Assembly: GCA_016234485.1 (NCBI GenBank)
Contig: JACRBL010000037.1
Coordinates: 1 to 41,596 of the forward strand
Direction of reading: 5' to 3'
Source of the DNA: Chloroflexota bacterium
GTDB lineage: Bacteria; Chloroflexota; Anaerolineae; Anaerolineales; Villigracilaceae
Length of the DNA: 41,596 nucleotides
Part shown: positions 16,965 through 25,610 of the stretch, in pieces
Layout: each line of letters starts with the position of its first letter
Position numbering within the stretch: the stretch's first letter is position 1
Made by a program: the position numbers and the translations under genes
The notes under the pieces: generated by a model
The model's database searches: none
Told to the model about the DNA's origin: nothing
The model's input: only the letters and a program-made list of their open reading frames with translations

Positions 16965-16992
16965 GGATGAATTATGAAGGATGAATTATGAA
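16965..16992. repeat. Two tandem 14-bp units
   Basis: The unit ggatgaattatgaa occurs twice in direct succession, upstream of the efp promoter and downstream of the membrane-protein gene. Confidence 0.8.
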
Positions 16993-17029
16993 AAACGATC
17001 CGCTTGGTAGCGGAGATGCCAATTCAAGT

Positions 17030-17785
17030 CTATTTCGTTGGTATCCAAAATTCTAAGGGTCTGTTCCTGTAAATGTCATCGTCCCAATAATGGACCCGCC
17101 AATCGTATCGCCCACGAACTTCGGGCCATAACTGAACATAGATACGACACTGGTTTTCTATTGATAGTCGGAATTCCGTGCCACCCCTTGCTTCTGCCCT
17201 ACGCAATGCTTCTTCTGCGGTAACGGTCATCTCTTTCAAATTTATTACCTTCCATCCAAAAAACGGGCGGCGATAATAGGTATCTCCGCCCCATGCGACA
17301 AATGCAGATTCAGGTTCCATATCAATGCCACGCGCAGAATATTTCTTATGATCTGAAGTAACTAGATAAAAGTAAAACTCTCCACTGGAAAATCCCTCGG
17401 GATGGTCACATCCTGTAAAATAATCCATTCTATAAAGTTTCCAACCACTTATGGATTCGTTCCATGCGACCTGAAAAATACTGGTTGCCAAATTCACATA
17501 ATCCGCTTGCCTCCATTCAACCGAAGTAACCGACGACCAATCATCGGGAAGCCCTGGTTTGAAATCAAATATATTTTGGTCACCGTGACCAATAGATGAA
17601 AGTATGGTTGCAGGATCAATCGTTGAATTCTCAATAACATTAAAAGACCCAATAGTCACAGGAGCATCTGCTCCTGGTTCATTAAAAACAATGTCATAAA
17701 GAATGAAATTTACATAAATACCGAATAATATTAATGGCACAACAAGCAACAGCAAAGGCAAAAACCACAGCCGTCGTTTCTTCAT
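17030..17785 (-). CDS. Membrane-anchored protein of unknown function
   Basis: I do not recognise the family. The 251-residue product has an N-terminal anchor (MKKRRLWFLPLLLLVVPLIL, helix about 7-28) and an extracytoplasmic part rich in Tyr, Trp and Asp. Its C-terminal region (EMTVTAEEALRRAEARGGTEFR ... YDWRVHYWDDD) is organised like a PepSY-type domain; this is only a pattern guess. The ATG at 17785 follows the mogA stop by 2 nt and has aaaggag as ribosome binding site, so the two are co-transcribed. The reading frame is continuous with a long upstream frame over mogA, which is a shadow. The gene is more AT-rich than its neighbours, a hint of different origin. Confidence 0.75.
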   Translation of the reverse strand: MKKRRLWFLPLLLLVVPLILFGIYVNFILYDIVFNEPGADAPVTIGSFNVIENSTIDPATILSSIGHGDQNIFDFKPGLPDDWSSVTSVEWRQADYVNLATSIFQVAWNESISGWKLYRMDYFTGCDHPEGFSSGEFYFYLVTSDHKKYSARGIDMEPESAFVAWGGDTYYRRPFFGWKVINLKEMTVTAEEALRRAEARGGTEFRLSIENQCRIYVQLWPEVRGRYDWRVHYWDDDIYRNRPLEFWIPTK

Positions 17786-17787
17786 TT

Positions 17788-18300
17788 TCACTCCTTTGAC
17801 ATTGCAGTATGACCTGCTTCTGCGCCTGCATCCTCCCTCAACAACTTTACCGCGTGCTCCAACACCTCCGCTACAGACTGCAAACTCTCCACCGCGCCTT
17901 TGGGACTGCCAGGCAGGTTGATGATGATCGTCCGCCCGCGGATGCCAGCCAGGCCGCGCGAGAGCATGGCGTGGGGAGTCACTTTCAGTGATTCGGCGCG
18001 GATGGCTTCGGCCAGGCCTGGGGCTTCGCGCTCGATCACGTCGCGGGTGGCTTCGGGGGTCACGTCGCGCGGGGCGAAACCTGTCCCGCCGGTGGTGAGG
18101 AGGATGTCGAGGTCGCCGCGGGCGCACCAACTTGTCAGCGTGGAGGCGATCTGGGAGCGCTCGTCCGGCACAACGTCGAGCAGGGATGCGTCCCAGCCGC
18201 GGGCGCGGACAAAGTCTGCGAGGGCGGGGCCGCTCAGGTCCGCGCGTTGGCCGCGCGAGGAGCGGTCGGAAACAGTCAGGATGCCGAATCGAAGTTTCAT
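17788..18300 (-). CDS. mogA: MogA/MoaB-family molybdopterin adenylyltransferase
   Basis: This family adenylates molybdopterin before MoeA inserts molybdate. The 170-residue protein has the motifs LTVSDRSSRGQRADLSG, LLTTGGTGFAPRDVTPEAT and IINLPGSPKGAVESL that bind molybdopterin and nucleotide. MogA and MoaB cannot be separated by sequence reading alone. It works in the same pathway as the moeA gene 2.4 kb away on the other strand. A repeat lies upstream, and the membrane-protein gene follows in the same transcript. Confidence 0.9.
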   Translation of the reverse strand: MKLRFGILTVSDRSSRGQRADLSGPALADFVRARGWDASLLDVVPDERSQIASTLTSWCARGDLDILLTTGGTGFAPRDVTPEATRDVIEREAPGLAEAIRAESLKVTPHAMLSRGLAGIRGRTIIINLPGSPKGAVESLQSVAEVLEHAVKLLREDAGAEAGHTAMSKE

Positions 18301-18315
18301 TCTCTTTTCCGTGTT

Positions 18316-18361
18316 TCGTCAGCAGTTGGACTGCTGACGGCTCGCAGTGCAACTGCTCGCA
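18316..18361. repeat. REP-like double hairpin, family B copy 2
   Basis: The element reads cgtcagcagttggactgctgacg, then gctcgcagtgcaactgctcgc. The second part is the complement of the core seen at 3702 and 34011, so this copy is inverted relative to those. It fills the gap between the GNAT gene and mogA. Confidence 0.7.
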
Positions 18362-18371
18362 AACTTTGGAG

Positions 18372-18809
18372 TCATGCGATATCCTTTGCGTAAACCACGT
18401 CTTCGTCGAGGTGAGTCCAGTTTTGTTTTTCGTAGAGGGCGCGGGCTTCGCGATTGTCTTTGTGGACGAGCAGGTAGGCGCGGATGGCTCCCCTGGCGAC
18501 CAGGCGTTTTTCGAGCTCGGCCATCAACAGGTCCGCGAGGCCGCGGCGGCGATGACTGTGCGCCACCGCCAGGTGATAGACCATGCCGCGGCGTCCGTCA
18601 AATCCGCCGATGACCGTGCCGACGATCTCGCCGTCAATTTCCGCGACGAGGAAGAGATCGGGGTCACGCGCGACTTTCTTTTCGATCTCAGCGGGGACGT
18701 CGGAGCGGCTGAAGCGCACGCCCCTGTCCATGCTCTGCCAGAGGCGCGCGGCTTGTTCGTAATCCTGGGGATATTTAAATTCGCGGAGGAGGATGGAGGG
18801 CTTTGGCAT
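18372..18809 (-). CDS. GNAT-family N-acetyltransferase
   Basis: This 145-residue single-domain protein has the GNAT fold order. The acetyl-CoA pyrophosphate loop is VAHSHRRRGLADLLMAELEKRL (consensus R/Q-x-x-G-x-G/A), preceded by strand EIVGTVIGGFDGRRGMVYHLAV, and the C-terminal segment is VHKDNREARALYEKQNW. RimI/YpeA-like members fit best. The substrate (small amine or protein N-terminus) cannot be told. The ribosome binding site is weak. Confidence 0.88.
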   Translation of the reverse strand: MPKPSILLREFKYPQDYEQAARLWQSMDRGVRFSRSDVPAEIEKKVARDPDLFLVAEIDGEIVGTVIGGFDGRRGMVYHLAVAHSHRRRGLADLLMAELEKRLVARGAIRAYLLVHKDNREARALYEKQNWTHLDEDVVYAKDIA

Positions 18810-18859
18810 GTTGGGGTAAATAAACAGGTTCTACCGTTTTTAATGGGAAAACGACTTTC

Positions 18860-19036
18860 ACCACAAAGGACACAAAGGTCACTAAGGAAAAACGCTTGGA
18901 AAATTCATCGCCTTTCCCCCCTTTGTGTACTTTGTGTCCTTCGTGGTTAGGTTTTTTTTCTATTATTACTGAAGAGTCACAAAACAGAGATGAACGTCGC
19001 TGAAAAATCTGTTCATCGTGTTCATCTCCGCTGATG
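18860..19036. repeat. Two adjacent dispersed inverted repeats (intergenic)
   Basis: The 239-bp space between the GNAT and response-regulator genes carries no gene. It holds one inverted repeat whose ends read accacaaaggacacaaagg and a near complement ending cctttgtgtactttgtgtcc (18860-18948), and a second of the type cagagatgaacgtcgctga with gttcatcgtgttcatctc (about 18984-19036). Both look like dispersed repeat elements. Confidence 0.55.
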
Positions 19037-19048
19037 TGGTTGGTCTGA

Positions 19049-19402
19049 TTATTCCAAAACCCTCTTCAATTCATTGAGCAGGTCGTCGGGCATGAAGGGT
19101 TTTTGGATGAAGGCGTTGGCGCCGCGGGCGAGGCACATGTCGCGGAAATCCAGACCCGAGGTCATCAACACGCGCACGTTCTCGCCGCCGGGCGTGGCGC
19201 GCAATTTGGTGAGCGCTTCAATACCATTGGTATGGAACAGGTGGACGTCCATCAGCACGACATCGGGTTTTTCATACAGCACAGATTGCACAATATCCGC
19301 GTCGCCGTCCAGTGCGGAAACCTGATAGCCCTCCATTTTCAGGAGGGTTTTCAGCAGGGTGACCATCGTCTGGTCGTCTTCAGCCAGCAGAACTTTTGGC
19401 AT
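19049..19402 (-). CDS. Single-domain response regulator (CheY-like)
   Basis: This 117-residue receiver domain has the acidic pair in LLAEDDQTM, the phosphorylatable Asp52 in VVLMDVHLF, the Thr/Ser switch in RVLMTSG, and the conserved Lys in [12 protein letters not shown]. It carries no output domain, so it must act through protein partners. Its ATG lies inside the end of lon, overlapping it by 23 bp, so it belongs to the hsp20-lon transcript. No sensor kinase is nearby. Confidence 0.9.
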   Translation of the reverse strand: MPKVLLAEDDQTMVTLLKTLLKMEGYQVSALDGDADIVQSVLYEKPDVVLMDVHLFHTNGIEALTKLRATPGGENVRVLMTSGLDFRDMCLARGANAFIQKPFMPDDLLNELKRVLE

Positions 19403-21995
19403 TCGGTTTCGTTTTCGCTTTCGTTGATTTTTTCGCGGCAGGTTTTTTGGCCGCGGCTTTCGGCGCTTTCTTCGGCTTCTCGAGCGAGGCGGCCAGCACG
19501 TCGTCCACGGTTTCCGCGAAGATAAATTTCATAGACTTCCTGATCTCATCGGGGACATCGTCCAGATCCACCTTGTTGCGCTTCGGCAGGATGACGGTCT
19601 TGAGGCCGTTGCGGTGCGCGGCCAACACCTTCTCCTTGATGCCGCCCACGGGCAACACCTGACCTCGGAGCGTGATCTCGCCCGTCATGCCCACGTTGGG
19701 GAGTACCTTTCGGCCCGAGATGAGCGAGACGAGGGCGGTCGCCATTGTCACGCCCGCGGAGGGACCATCTTTGGGCGTCGCTCCCGCGGGGACGTGCAGG
19801 TGGATGTCGTTCTTGTCGAAAAATTCCTGCGCGAGTTTGAGCGCGGCGGCCCGCGAGCGGACGTAGGAGAACGCGGCTCGCGCCGATTCTTGCATCACAT
19901 TGCCGAGCGAGCCGCTGATCTGGAAGCCCTTGCCGCCAGGCATGTTGGTCGATTCGATGTAGAGGATGTCGCCGCCGAAATACGTCCACGCCAGGCCGGG
20001 GACAACGCCAGGCGCCGAGGTGCGCTGGTTGAGTTCCTCCTGCCCGAAATAGATGGGATGCTCGAGCAACTCTTCCACCACCTTGGGCGTCACGTTGACC
20101 GCCGCGCGCTTCCCCTGCGCGATGCGCGTCCCCACCTTGCGGCAGACCGCGCCGATCTTGCGCTCCAAGCTGCGGACGCCCGCCTCGCGCGTGTACTGAC
20201 GGATGATCTTCTGCAGAGACTCTTCCGAGAACGAGACTTCCTTTTCGCGCAACCCATTCTCGCGCAACTGACGCGGGATGAGGTATCCGTTCGCAATGGC
20301 GATCTTTTCGCGGTCGGTGTAGCCCGAAAGACGGATCACTTCCATGCGGTCATAGAGCGGGCCGGGGATGTTTTCCAACGAGTTGGCGGTGGTGATAAAC
20401 ATGACCTGCGAAAGATCATAGGGCGCTTCGAGATAATTATCGCGAAATTCGCTGTTCTGTTCGGGGTCGAGCACTTCGAGCAAAGCCGAAGCGGGATCAC
20501 CGTGGAAGTCGAAGACGAGTTTATCAATCTCGTCGAGCATGAAGACGGGATTGCGGCTTTCGATGCGGCGTAAGGCTTGCAGGATGCGCCCCGGCATTGC
20601 GCCGATGTAGGTGCGGCGATGACCGCGCACCTCGGCCTCGTCGCGCATCCCGCCCAGCGAGATGCGCGTGAACTTGCGTCCCATCGCGCGGGCGATGGAA
20701 TGTCCGAGCGAGGTCTTGCCCACGCCAGGAGGCCCAACGAAGCACAGAATCACACCCTCGCGCTCGCGGCGAATCTTGTCGTCGGATTGCTTCGAGAGTT
20801 CTTCTTTTCGTTCGAGACGAAGTTTGCGGATCGCGAGAAATTCCAGAATGCGATCCTTCACATCATCCAGCCCAAAATGATCCTTGTTGAGGACCTCGCG
20901 GGCGTGTTTGATATCGAGGTTGTCCTCGGTCTGCGCGACCCAGGGAAGCGAAACCAGCCAATCGAGATAGGTGCGGATTACGCCATATTCCGCCGCGGCA
21001 GTGGGCAGGCGCGAAAGCCGTTCCAATTCGCGGCGCGCCATCTTTTCGGCTTCCTCGGGCATTTTGGCGGCTTCGATCTTCTTGCGGAATTCCTCCGCCT
21101 CCACCGTCTGCTCGTCGCGTTCGCCCAATTCTTTTTGGATGGCCTTCATCTGCTCGCGCAGGAAGTAATCGCGCTGCACCTTTTCGATCTCGCCGCGCGC
21201 TTCGTTTTGGATTTTCTGTCCGATGCTCAACACTTCAGTTTCGCGCACCAGCAGGCCGATCAATTTTTTGAGTTTCTCGGTGACCGAATCGGTTTCCAGC
21301 AGTTGCTGGGCGTCGCCCAAATCAATGCGCTGGAAATTGGCGATGGTGTACACCGTCTGCAACGGCTCTTCGATGGTGACGATGGACTGCGCCAACTCTT
21401 CGGGGAAGGAGGGAATCAAGCCGACGATCTGCTGGAACTGGTCGCGGGCGTTGCGCGCCAGCGCGTCTATTTCCAATCCGCTTTCGACGGTTTCGGGCGC
21501 CAGGTGGATGCGCGCCTTAAGGTACGGCTCCTCCTGCATAAACTCGCCCACGCGAAAGCGCTCCAGTCCCTGCACCAGCAGGCGGATCGTCCCATCGGGG
21601 GCGCGCAGGAGACGATGCACCGTGGCAATCGTCCCGACCGTGTAGAGGTCGCCCGGGCCTGGCTGTTCCAGCTCGGGGTCGCGGGCCGCGATGAGTCCCA
21701 CCAGTTTGGATTCGCCGCCGGTCACGTCGTCCACCAAACGGATAGAGCGCGGCTGTCCCACCGTCAACGGGACGGCGGTGGTCGGGTAAACCACCACGCC
21801 GCGCAACGGCAGGATTGGCAAAACGTCGGGATATTTTGGTTTTTCAGGGACGGGTTGTTGGCTGATTGAGCCCGCCTCTTCTTTTTTCTTGGAACGCGAA
21901 AACAGGGATGGCAGGAACGACTCCGTATTGAAGTCGTTTTCCCACATCCAGTTCACGAACTCATTGGCATTGGTGTTCCAGCGGGATGCGCCCAT
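19380..21995 (-). CDS. lon: ATP-dependent protease La (Lon)
   Basis: Lon degrades misfolded and regulatory proteins in the cytosol. The 871-residue protein has the N-terminal substrate-binding LON domain (from [14 protein letters not shown]), the AAA+ module with Walker [10 protein letters not shown] (421-429) and Walker B VFMLDEID (484-491), and the Ser745-Lys787 dyad ([16 protein letters not shown]). After the protease domain comes a Lys/Ala/Pro-rich tail of about 30 residues ([17 protein letters not shown]), not part of the usual family, possibly for nucleic acid binding. The ATG at 21995 follows the hsp20 stop by a single base, a coupled start. Confidence 0.95.
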   Translation of the reverse strand: MGASRWNTNANEFVNWMWENDFNTESFLPSLFSRSKKKEEAGSISQQPVPEKPKYPDVLPILPLRGVVVYPTTAVPLTVGQPRSIRLVDDVTGGESKLVGLIAARDPELEQPGPGDLYTVGTIATVHRLLRAPDGTIRLLVQGLERFRVGEFMQEEPYLKARIHLAPETVESGLEIDALARNARDQFQQIVGLIPSFPEELAQSIVTIEEPLQTVYTIANFQRIDLGDAQQLLETDSVTEKLKKLIGLLVRETEVLSIGQKIQNEARGEIEKVQRDYFLREQMKAIQKELGERDEQTVEAEEFRKKIEAAKMPEEAEKMARRELERLSRLPTAAAEYGVIRTYLDWLVSLPWVAQTEDNLDIKHAREVLNKDHFGLDDVKDRILEFLAIRKLRLERKEELSKQSDDKIRREREGVILCFVGPPGVGKTSLGHSIARAMGRKFTRISLGGMRDEAEVRGHRRTYIGAMPGRILQALRRIESRNPVFMLDEIDKLVFDFHGDPASALLEVLDPEQNSEFRDNYLEAPYDLSQVMFITTANSLENIPGPLYDRMEVIRLSGYTDREKIAIANGYLIPRQLRENGLREKEVSFSEESLQKIIRQYTREAGVRSLERKIGAVCRKVGTRIAQGKRAAVNVTPKVVEELLEHPIYFGQEELNQRTSAPGVVPGLAWTYFGGDILYIESTNMPGGKGFQISGSLGNVMQESARAAFSYVRSRAAALKLAQEFFDKNDIHLHVPAGATPKDGPSAGVTMATALVSLISGRKVLPNVGMTGEITLRGQVLPVGGIKEKVLAAHRNGLKTVILPKRNKVDLDDVPDEIRKSMKFIFAETVDDVLAASLEKPKKAPKAAAKKPAAKKSTKAKTKPNAKSSAG

Positions 21996-21996
21996 G

Positions 21997-22404
21997 TTAC
22001 TCTTTGACTTGAATGAAATTTGGTTTGGTTTTTGGCAGGGTGATGGTGAGAAACCCATCCTCGTATTCGGCCTGCGACTTTTCCACATTGACGGGCGCAG
22101 GCAGGCCGACCGCGGTGGAGAACTTGCCGAAGCGGATCTCCATCTGATGGTAGGCGCGTCGCTCCGGGACGTCGGGGCGGGTTCCGCTTATTTTGAGGAA
22201 TCCATCCTCGAGCGCGATCTCGAAATCCTCCTCGCGCATCCCCGCCACTTCCACGCGGACGATGATCGCGTCCTCCGTCTCGTAGACGTCGGTCGGCGGG
22301 CTCCACGCGCTGGAGCGCACCGTCCAACTGATGGAGTGGACAAGGTCGCGTCGCCGTTCCACTAAAGAAACCGAGTCGTCTGATTTTCGAATTACCGCAG
22401 GCAT
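21997..22404 (-). CDS. Small heat-shock protein (Hsp20/alpha-crystallin family)
   Basis: This ATP-independent holdase keeps unfolding proteins soluble. The 135-residue protein has the alpha-crystallin domain: [39 protein letters not shown], then the loop segment [36 protein letters not shown]. The C-terminal IxI-type motif is only loosely present (FIQVKE). It has a good caaggag ribosome binding site. Encoding it directly ahead of lon couples holding and degrading of damaged proteins. No CIRCE element is seen upstream. Confidence 0.93.
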   Translation of the reverse strand: MPAVIRKSDDSVSLVERRRDLVHSISWTVRSSAWSPPTDVYETEDAIIVRVEVAGMREEDFEIALEDGFLKISGTRPDVPERRAYHQMEIRFGKFSTAVGLPAPVNVEKSQAEYEDGFLTITLPKTKPNFIQVKE

Positions 22405-22417
22405 GGTCTTGCTCCTT

Positions 22418-22444
22418 GTAACGCCAAATTAATTTGGCGTTGCG
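22418..22444. repeat. Palindrome upstream of hsp20 (family F)
   Basis: A 22-bp perfect palindrome centred at 22430 (arms aacgccaaatt and aatttggcgtt) sits 4 bp after the tpx stop codon and just upstream of the hsp20 ribosome binding site. It could be a repeat element, a tpx terminator without T-run, or an operator. It shares its plan with the palindrome at 4039-4064. Confidence 0.5.
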
Positions 22445-22445
22445 C

Positions 22446-22967
22446 TTAAAGCGCTTTCTTTGCCGCCTCAATCACTTCGGCGTAATTTGGCTCTTCGCTA
22501 TTGGAGGGCATGTAGGCCGCGTAGGCAATCTTATCGTCGCGCCCAATCACAAAGACGGCGCGGCGCAAAGTGCGGCGTTCCTTGATCAACACGCCATATT
22601 TCTCGCCAAACTCCGCGTTCTGGTGATCGGAGAGCGTCACCACCTGTTCCACGCCTGCCGCGCCGCACCAGCGCTTCTGCGCGTAGGGCAGGTCGGTACT
22701 GATTGTTTGGATGACGATATCCTTATCGAGTGCGGCGGCTTCCTGGTTGAAGCGCCGCGTCTCGCGGTCGCATGTGTCCGTATCCAGCGAGGGGACCGAG
22801 GCGATGATCCGCACTTTGCCTTTGGTATCTGCCACGCCGCGCACTAGCGACCAATCCGTGGCATGGACGGTGAATTCAGGCGCGTCCTGCCCCACCTGCA
22901 CGTCATCGCCTATAACGGTGGCCTCGCGCCCACCGACTTTGATAATTCCGAATCGTTCTGTTGCCAT
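22446..22967 (-). CDS. tpx: Thiol peroxidase (Tpx-type atypical 2-Cys peroxiredoxin)
   Basis: Tpx reduces peroxides with electrons from thioredoxin. The 173-residue protein carries the peroxidatic Cys66 in PSLDTDTCDRETRRFN and the resolving Cys101 in YAQKRWCGAAG, spaced as in the family. The ATG at 22967 with aggag at good spacing gives the expected N-terminus; the frame extends further upstream without support. It lies just downstream of the tRNA-Arg gene in the same direction, and ahead of hsp20. Confidence 0.93.
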   Translation of the reverse strand: MATERFGIIKVGGREATVIGDDVQVGQDAPEFTVHATDWSLVRGVADTKGKVRIIASVPSLDTDTCDRETRRFNQEAAALDKDIVIQTISTDLPYAQKRWCGAAGVEQVVTLSDHQNAEFGEKYGVLIKERRTLRRAVFVIGRDDKIAYAAYMPSNSEEPNYAEVIEAAKKAL

Positions 22968-23014
22968 TATTAGATCTCCTAAAAAACTATCACTAAATTT
23001 TTGTAGCCCCACAC

Positions 23015-23031
23015 TAGACTGAATCAGTCTA
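23015..23031. promoter_or_regulatory. Candidate operator palindrome upstream of tpx
   Basis: The sequence TAGACTGAATCAGTCTA is a perfect 8+1+8 palindrome 47 bp upstream of the tpx start and just after the tRNA gene. No T-run follows, so it is a poor terminator; an operator is possible. Confidence 0.35.
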
Positions 23032-23046
23032 AGACGGGTTACAATA

Positions 23047-23118
23047 TGCCCCTACCAGGACTCGAACCTGGATTAACGGCTTAGAAGGCCGCGGCTTTGT
23101 CCATTAAGCTATAGGGGC
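23047..23118 (-). tRNA. tRNA-Arg (anticodon UCU)
   Basis: The minus strand folds as a full cloverleaf. The acceptor stem GCCCCTA/TAGGGGC has 7 bp. The D-arm stem is GCTT/AAGC. The anticodon stem GCGGC/GCCGT closes the loop CTTCTAA with anticodon TCT. The T-arm CAGGTTCGAGTCCTGG has its TTCGA loop. The discriminator base is A and the CCA end is not encoded. It reads AGA codons. A candidate promoter (TTGTTT, 18 bp, CATAGT) lies within the start of the divergent HNH gene. Confidence 0.95.
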
Positions 23119-23128
23119 TCGGAGCACT

Positions 23129-23473
23129 ATGAAACAGTGTAGTTCTTGTAAACAACTAAAACAGGAAAGTGAGTTTTATCTAAAAGGAAGTAGTGGGCGG
23201 AGAAACTCACTTTGCAAGTCTTGCTTTAATGACTATTGCCAACGAAGGTGGATTGATAGAAAGAAGCAAGCTATCGAATACCTAGGCGGAAAATGCTCGC
23301 GCTGCGGATACAACGAACATTACGCCGCCATGCACTTTCACCATATCCGTGACAAAGATGTCAATTGGGACAAGCTAAGACTTCGAAGTTGGTCAGCGAT
23401 TGTCCAAGAGTTAGATAAGTGTGTTCTCCTTTGTGCAAATTGCCATGCTGTTATTCATTCCTTGGAAGGTTGA
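23129..23473 (+). CDS. HNH endonuclease with zinc-ribbon N-terminus
   Basis: This 114-residue protein begins with a zinc-binding pair set (CSSC at 4-7, CKSC at 29-32), followed by an HNH core: KCSRCG (56-59), MHFHHIRDKD (His71, His72) and LLCANCHAVIH (Cys102, Cys105, His110). Such small HNH proteins cut DNA in phages, mobile elements and restriction-like systems. It starts 10 bp from the 5' end of the tRNA-Arg gene and is clearly more AT-rich than the surroundings, which suggests acquisition. The ribosome binding site is cggag. No partner gene is adjacent in its direction. Confidence 0.85.
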   Translation: MKQCSSCKQLKQESEFYLKGSSGRRNSLCKSCFNDYCQRRWIDRKKQAIEYLGGKCSRCGYNEHYAAMHFHHIRDKDVNWDKLRLRSWSAIVQELDKCVLLCANCHAVIHSLEG

Positions 23474-23501
23474 TCTATCAAAACAACACAGACATTAGTT
23501 T

Positions 23502-23933
23502 CTACGCGGGTCTCAAACCTTTATACACGCGCGGCCCGGCAAGCGTTGAAAGGATCGTGTTGGCAGGGCGGTTCAAGCGTGCAGAAAATTCCTCGGCGCT
23601 CATGGGCTGGTTGCCATTCACCAGCAACAGGCGGAACACAGCCTCCACCAGCGCGGTATGTTGCGTCACAAAATCGGGCTGGCGCGCGCAGTGACTCATC
23701 AGGGCGTGCTGAATCCCATCCACCTCGCGCACTTCGGCGGTGTTCTCGTCCACCCAGTCCACCATCTGGCCTTCTTCCAAACCAGCCAGCGCTTCCTGAT
23801 GAGCGGGGCAAAGCAGGGAGCGCAAATACACATGCCAGTCGCGCTCGCTTTGCTTCCACCATTCAAAGTCAATCTGAAAGGGTGTCTTCGTTGTGGGCTT
23901 TAACAAACTTCGTTTGACTTCAGTCATGGTCAT
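23502..23933 (-). CDS. Conserved protein of unknown function, coupled to the gene upstream
   Basis: I do not recognise the family. The 143-residue acidic protein is probably cytoplasmic and helical. Its C-terminal third (QPMSAEEFSARLNRPANTILSTLAGPRVYKGLRP) reads like a small winged-helix unit. There are three cysteines (LLCPAH, SHCARQ) but no metal-site pattern. Its ATG overlaps the stop codon of the 519-residue gene by 4 bp (ATGA), so the two are translationally coupled and likely act together. Confidence 0.8.
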   Translation of the reverse strand: MTMTEVKRSLLKPTTKTPFQIDFEWWKQSERDWHVYLRSLLCPAHQEALAGLEEGQMVDWVDENTAEVREVDGIQHALMSHCARQPDFVTQHTALVEAVFRLLLVNGNQPMSAEEFSARLNRPANTILSTLAGPRVYKGLRPA

Positions 23934-25489
23934 TCATCCAATCGGAAATGCAGGTCGCCGACGTGCGCGTATTCGGGGCTCGTCGCGAGCAAGGCCATTA
24001 ACGGCGCAGGCGGCACGCGGCGCAAGATATTGATTCCAGCATACAACTCCTGAACGTGGACATGCCCCTGCGGGCTGAGTTTGGTCAGTTCACGCATCAG
24101 GTTTTTGGTCAAAACTTCAAACGGCAGACGAGACTTCGCAACCTGGTCGCGGGCCGCGTCCACGGCATTCGGGTCGGGGACGGCGATCGCCATGCGGTCA
24201 TTCAACTCGGCGGAGATCTGCTGTTTCAACAAGGCGAACACGAGACCGCCATCCGCACCGACGATGACCGTCCGCACCCAATCGCGGACCGAGCGGTGGG
24301 TCAACGCCTCGATCTGGACTTCCCCGGGCTGGTTACTCTTTCGGACGCGGATCATCGCCCCGGGCATGAGGTCGTTGGCCTTGTACCACTCCGCGAGGCC
24401 GTACACATATCCGTGCTTGCGGACGACCCAAGCGGGGATTTTCTTTCCCGTCTTCGCGTCGGACAGCGTAAAGCGGACACGGGCCGATTCGTAGGCGGTC
24501 GGGAAGAGGCGGTGGACGCGCGACGAAATGGGCAACGTGCCAGCGCGCCAATGCGGATACAGCAGGGTGATCGTCACCTCATCCACTTGCGCGGCGGAGG
24601 TTTCGCTGAGTTCGTCGTCCACCTGCGATTCGAGCGCGATCATCTGATTGTTGAGCGCGGCGCGGTCGTGGGGAATTTCCACGTATTGCAAGGGCGCGGG
24701 GATTGTCCGCACGCCTTCGGGTTCGAGGCGTTCGAGACACCAAAGCACCTTGCCAGCGGGGCCAACTTCGTCGAAGCGGTTATCTTCCTGCAAGGCGTAG
24801 TTGAGCGAAAATTCCGCGAGTTTGGGGTTGACGCCCGCGGGCATTTCGATGTCTTTCATCAACATGTCGGTGGGCATGGGTTCGCCGCCCGCCATATCCA
24901 ACACGGCTTCGGCCAGGTTGAGGTGACCCGTGTTCACGTCCAGCAGGAGCGAGCGCGGGAACCAGCGTCCCGCGATGCGGACGAGGGAATCGTCGGCGGT
25001 GAAGGCCGCGTCCAGTTTCGATTCGAGTCCAGCGCCGAAGTCGCGCGCGACCGCCTCGGGGTCCAGGCCAGACGCGGATTCGTCCTGCACGGGGGCGTCG
25101 TTCAGTTGGTGAGTCTCCAGCGCGGCCGCGAAGAGTTTCTGCGCGCCGTCATCCATTTGCAGGGTCAGCACGTCGAACGCGCCCATTTCGGGGTTCGCGC
25201 CCGCCCGCACCGCTTCGACGCGCCCACTGACGCGCAACGCGGGGAATCGGAGCATATCGCCAACGGCGTATTTTTCTTTTGGAAAGTAGACCTTGGTCGC
25301 GTCTTGTTTTTTCTCGGCGGCTTCGCGCTCTGCGCGCAATCGCTCCGCGATTAAAACCGCGACGAGTTCGCGCGGCGTGAGTGGAGTTTCATGTTCAAAC
25401 AGGTACGTTTGCAGAAACTCCATGTCTTTGGAAATGACTTGAAGGTTTTGCCAATAATCGGCTGGAAGGTTTAGAGGTGCGCTCGCCAT
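23930..25489 (-). CDS. Large conserved protein of unknown function
   Basis: This 519-residue protein has no signal peptide, membrane segment or recognised catalytic motif. A helical start (about 1-65) includes TPLTPRELVAVLIAERLRAEREAAEKKQ, like an HTH followed by a short coiled coil. Residues about 70-115 (YAVGDMLRFPALRVSGRVEAVR) resemble a small SH3-like beta barrel. A second barrel-like stretch lies near 330-410 (ARVRFTLSDAKTGKKIPAWVVRKHGYVYGL ... GAMIRVRK). This suggests a nucleic-acid or protein-binding scaffold, by inference only. A TATAAT lies 33 nt upstream of the ATG. It is divergent from the small helical-protein gene. Confidence 0.8.
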   Translation of the reverse strand: MASAPLNLPADYWQNLQVISKDMEFLQTYLFEHETPLTPRELVAVLIAERLRAEREAAEKKQDATKVYFPKEKYAVGDMLRFPALRVSGRVEAVRAGANPEMGAFDVLTLQMDDGAQKLFAAALETHQLNDAPVQDESASGLDPEAVARDFGAGLESKLDAAFTADDSLVRIAGRWFPRSLLLDVNTGHLNLAEAVLDMAGGEPMPTDMLMKDIEMPAGVNPKLAEFSLNYALQEDNRFDEVGPAGKVLWCLERLEPEGVRTIPAPLQYVEIPHDRAALNNQMIALESQVDDELSETSAAQVDEVTITLLYPHWRAGTLPISSRVHRLFPTAYESARVRFTLSDAKTGKKIPAWVVRKHGYVYGLAEWYKANDLMPGAMIRVRKSNQPGEVQIEALTHRSVRDWVRTVIVGADGGLVFALLKQQISAELNDRMAIAVPDPNAVDAARDQVAKSRLPFEVLTKNLMRELTKLSPQGHVHVQELYAGINILRRVPPAPLMALLATSPEYAHVGDLHFRLDE

Positions 25490-25522
25490 ACAATGCCTTT
25501 GTGATGATTTAGAAGCGCACCC

Positions 25523-25583
25523 ATTATACCTTAGGTGATTGGGGGTTTAACAAAAATGCCGCGCGCGGCTTTGCGAATATAAT
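25523..25583. promoter_or_regulatory. Divergent -10 boxes
   Basis: TATAAT on the minus strand (25528-25523) serves the 519-residue gene, with a weak TTGTTA 19 bp upstream. TATAAT on the plus strand (25578-25583) serves the small gene starting at 25611. Confidence 0.55.
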
Positions 25584-25610
25584 CAACGGAATTTCAATCA
25601 AGGAGTGTTT

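Noticed and set aside
17786..18352. Frame joining the mogA region to the membrane protein at 17030
   Set aside because: The part over mogA is an Arg/Pro-rich shadow. The real start with a ribosome binding site is the ATG at 17785.
18860..19036. Small gene in the 18.8-19.0 kb gap
   Set aside because: The sequence is explained by two inverted repeats; no start codon with ribosome binding site or conserved frame was seen.
22405..22445. CIRCE/HrcA operator before hsp20
   Set aside because: The palindrome there has neither TTAGCACTC nor its partner, and its centre has no 9-bp spacer.
24056..25354. Long plus-strand open frame opposite the 519-residue gene
   Set aside because: A GC-rich shadow of the minus-strand gene: its translation is rich in Arg, Gly and His with no family pattern. 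The same holds for 719-1486, 4405-5322, 5365-6585, 8001-9137, 20577-21869 and 34243-35340.
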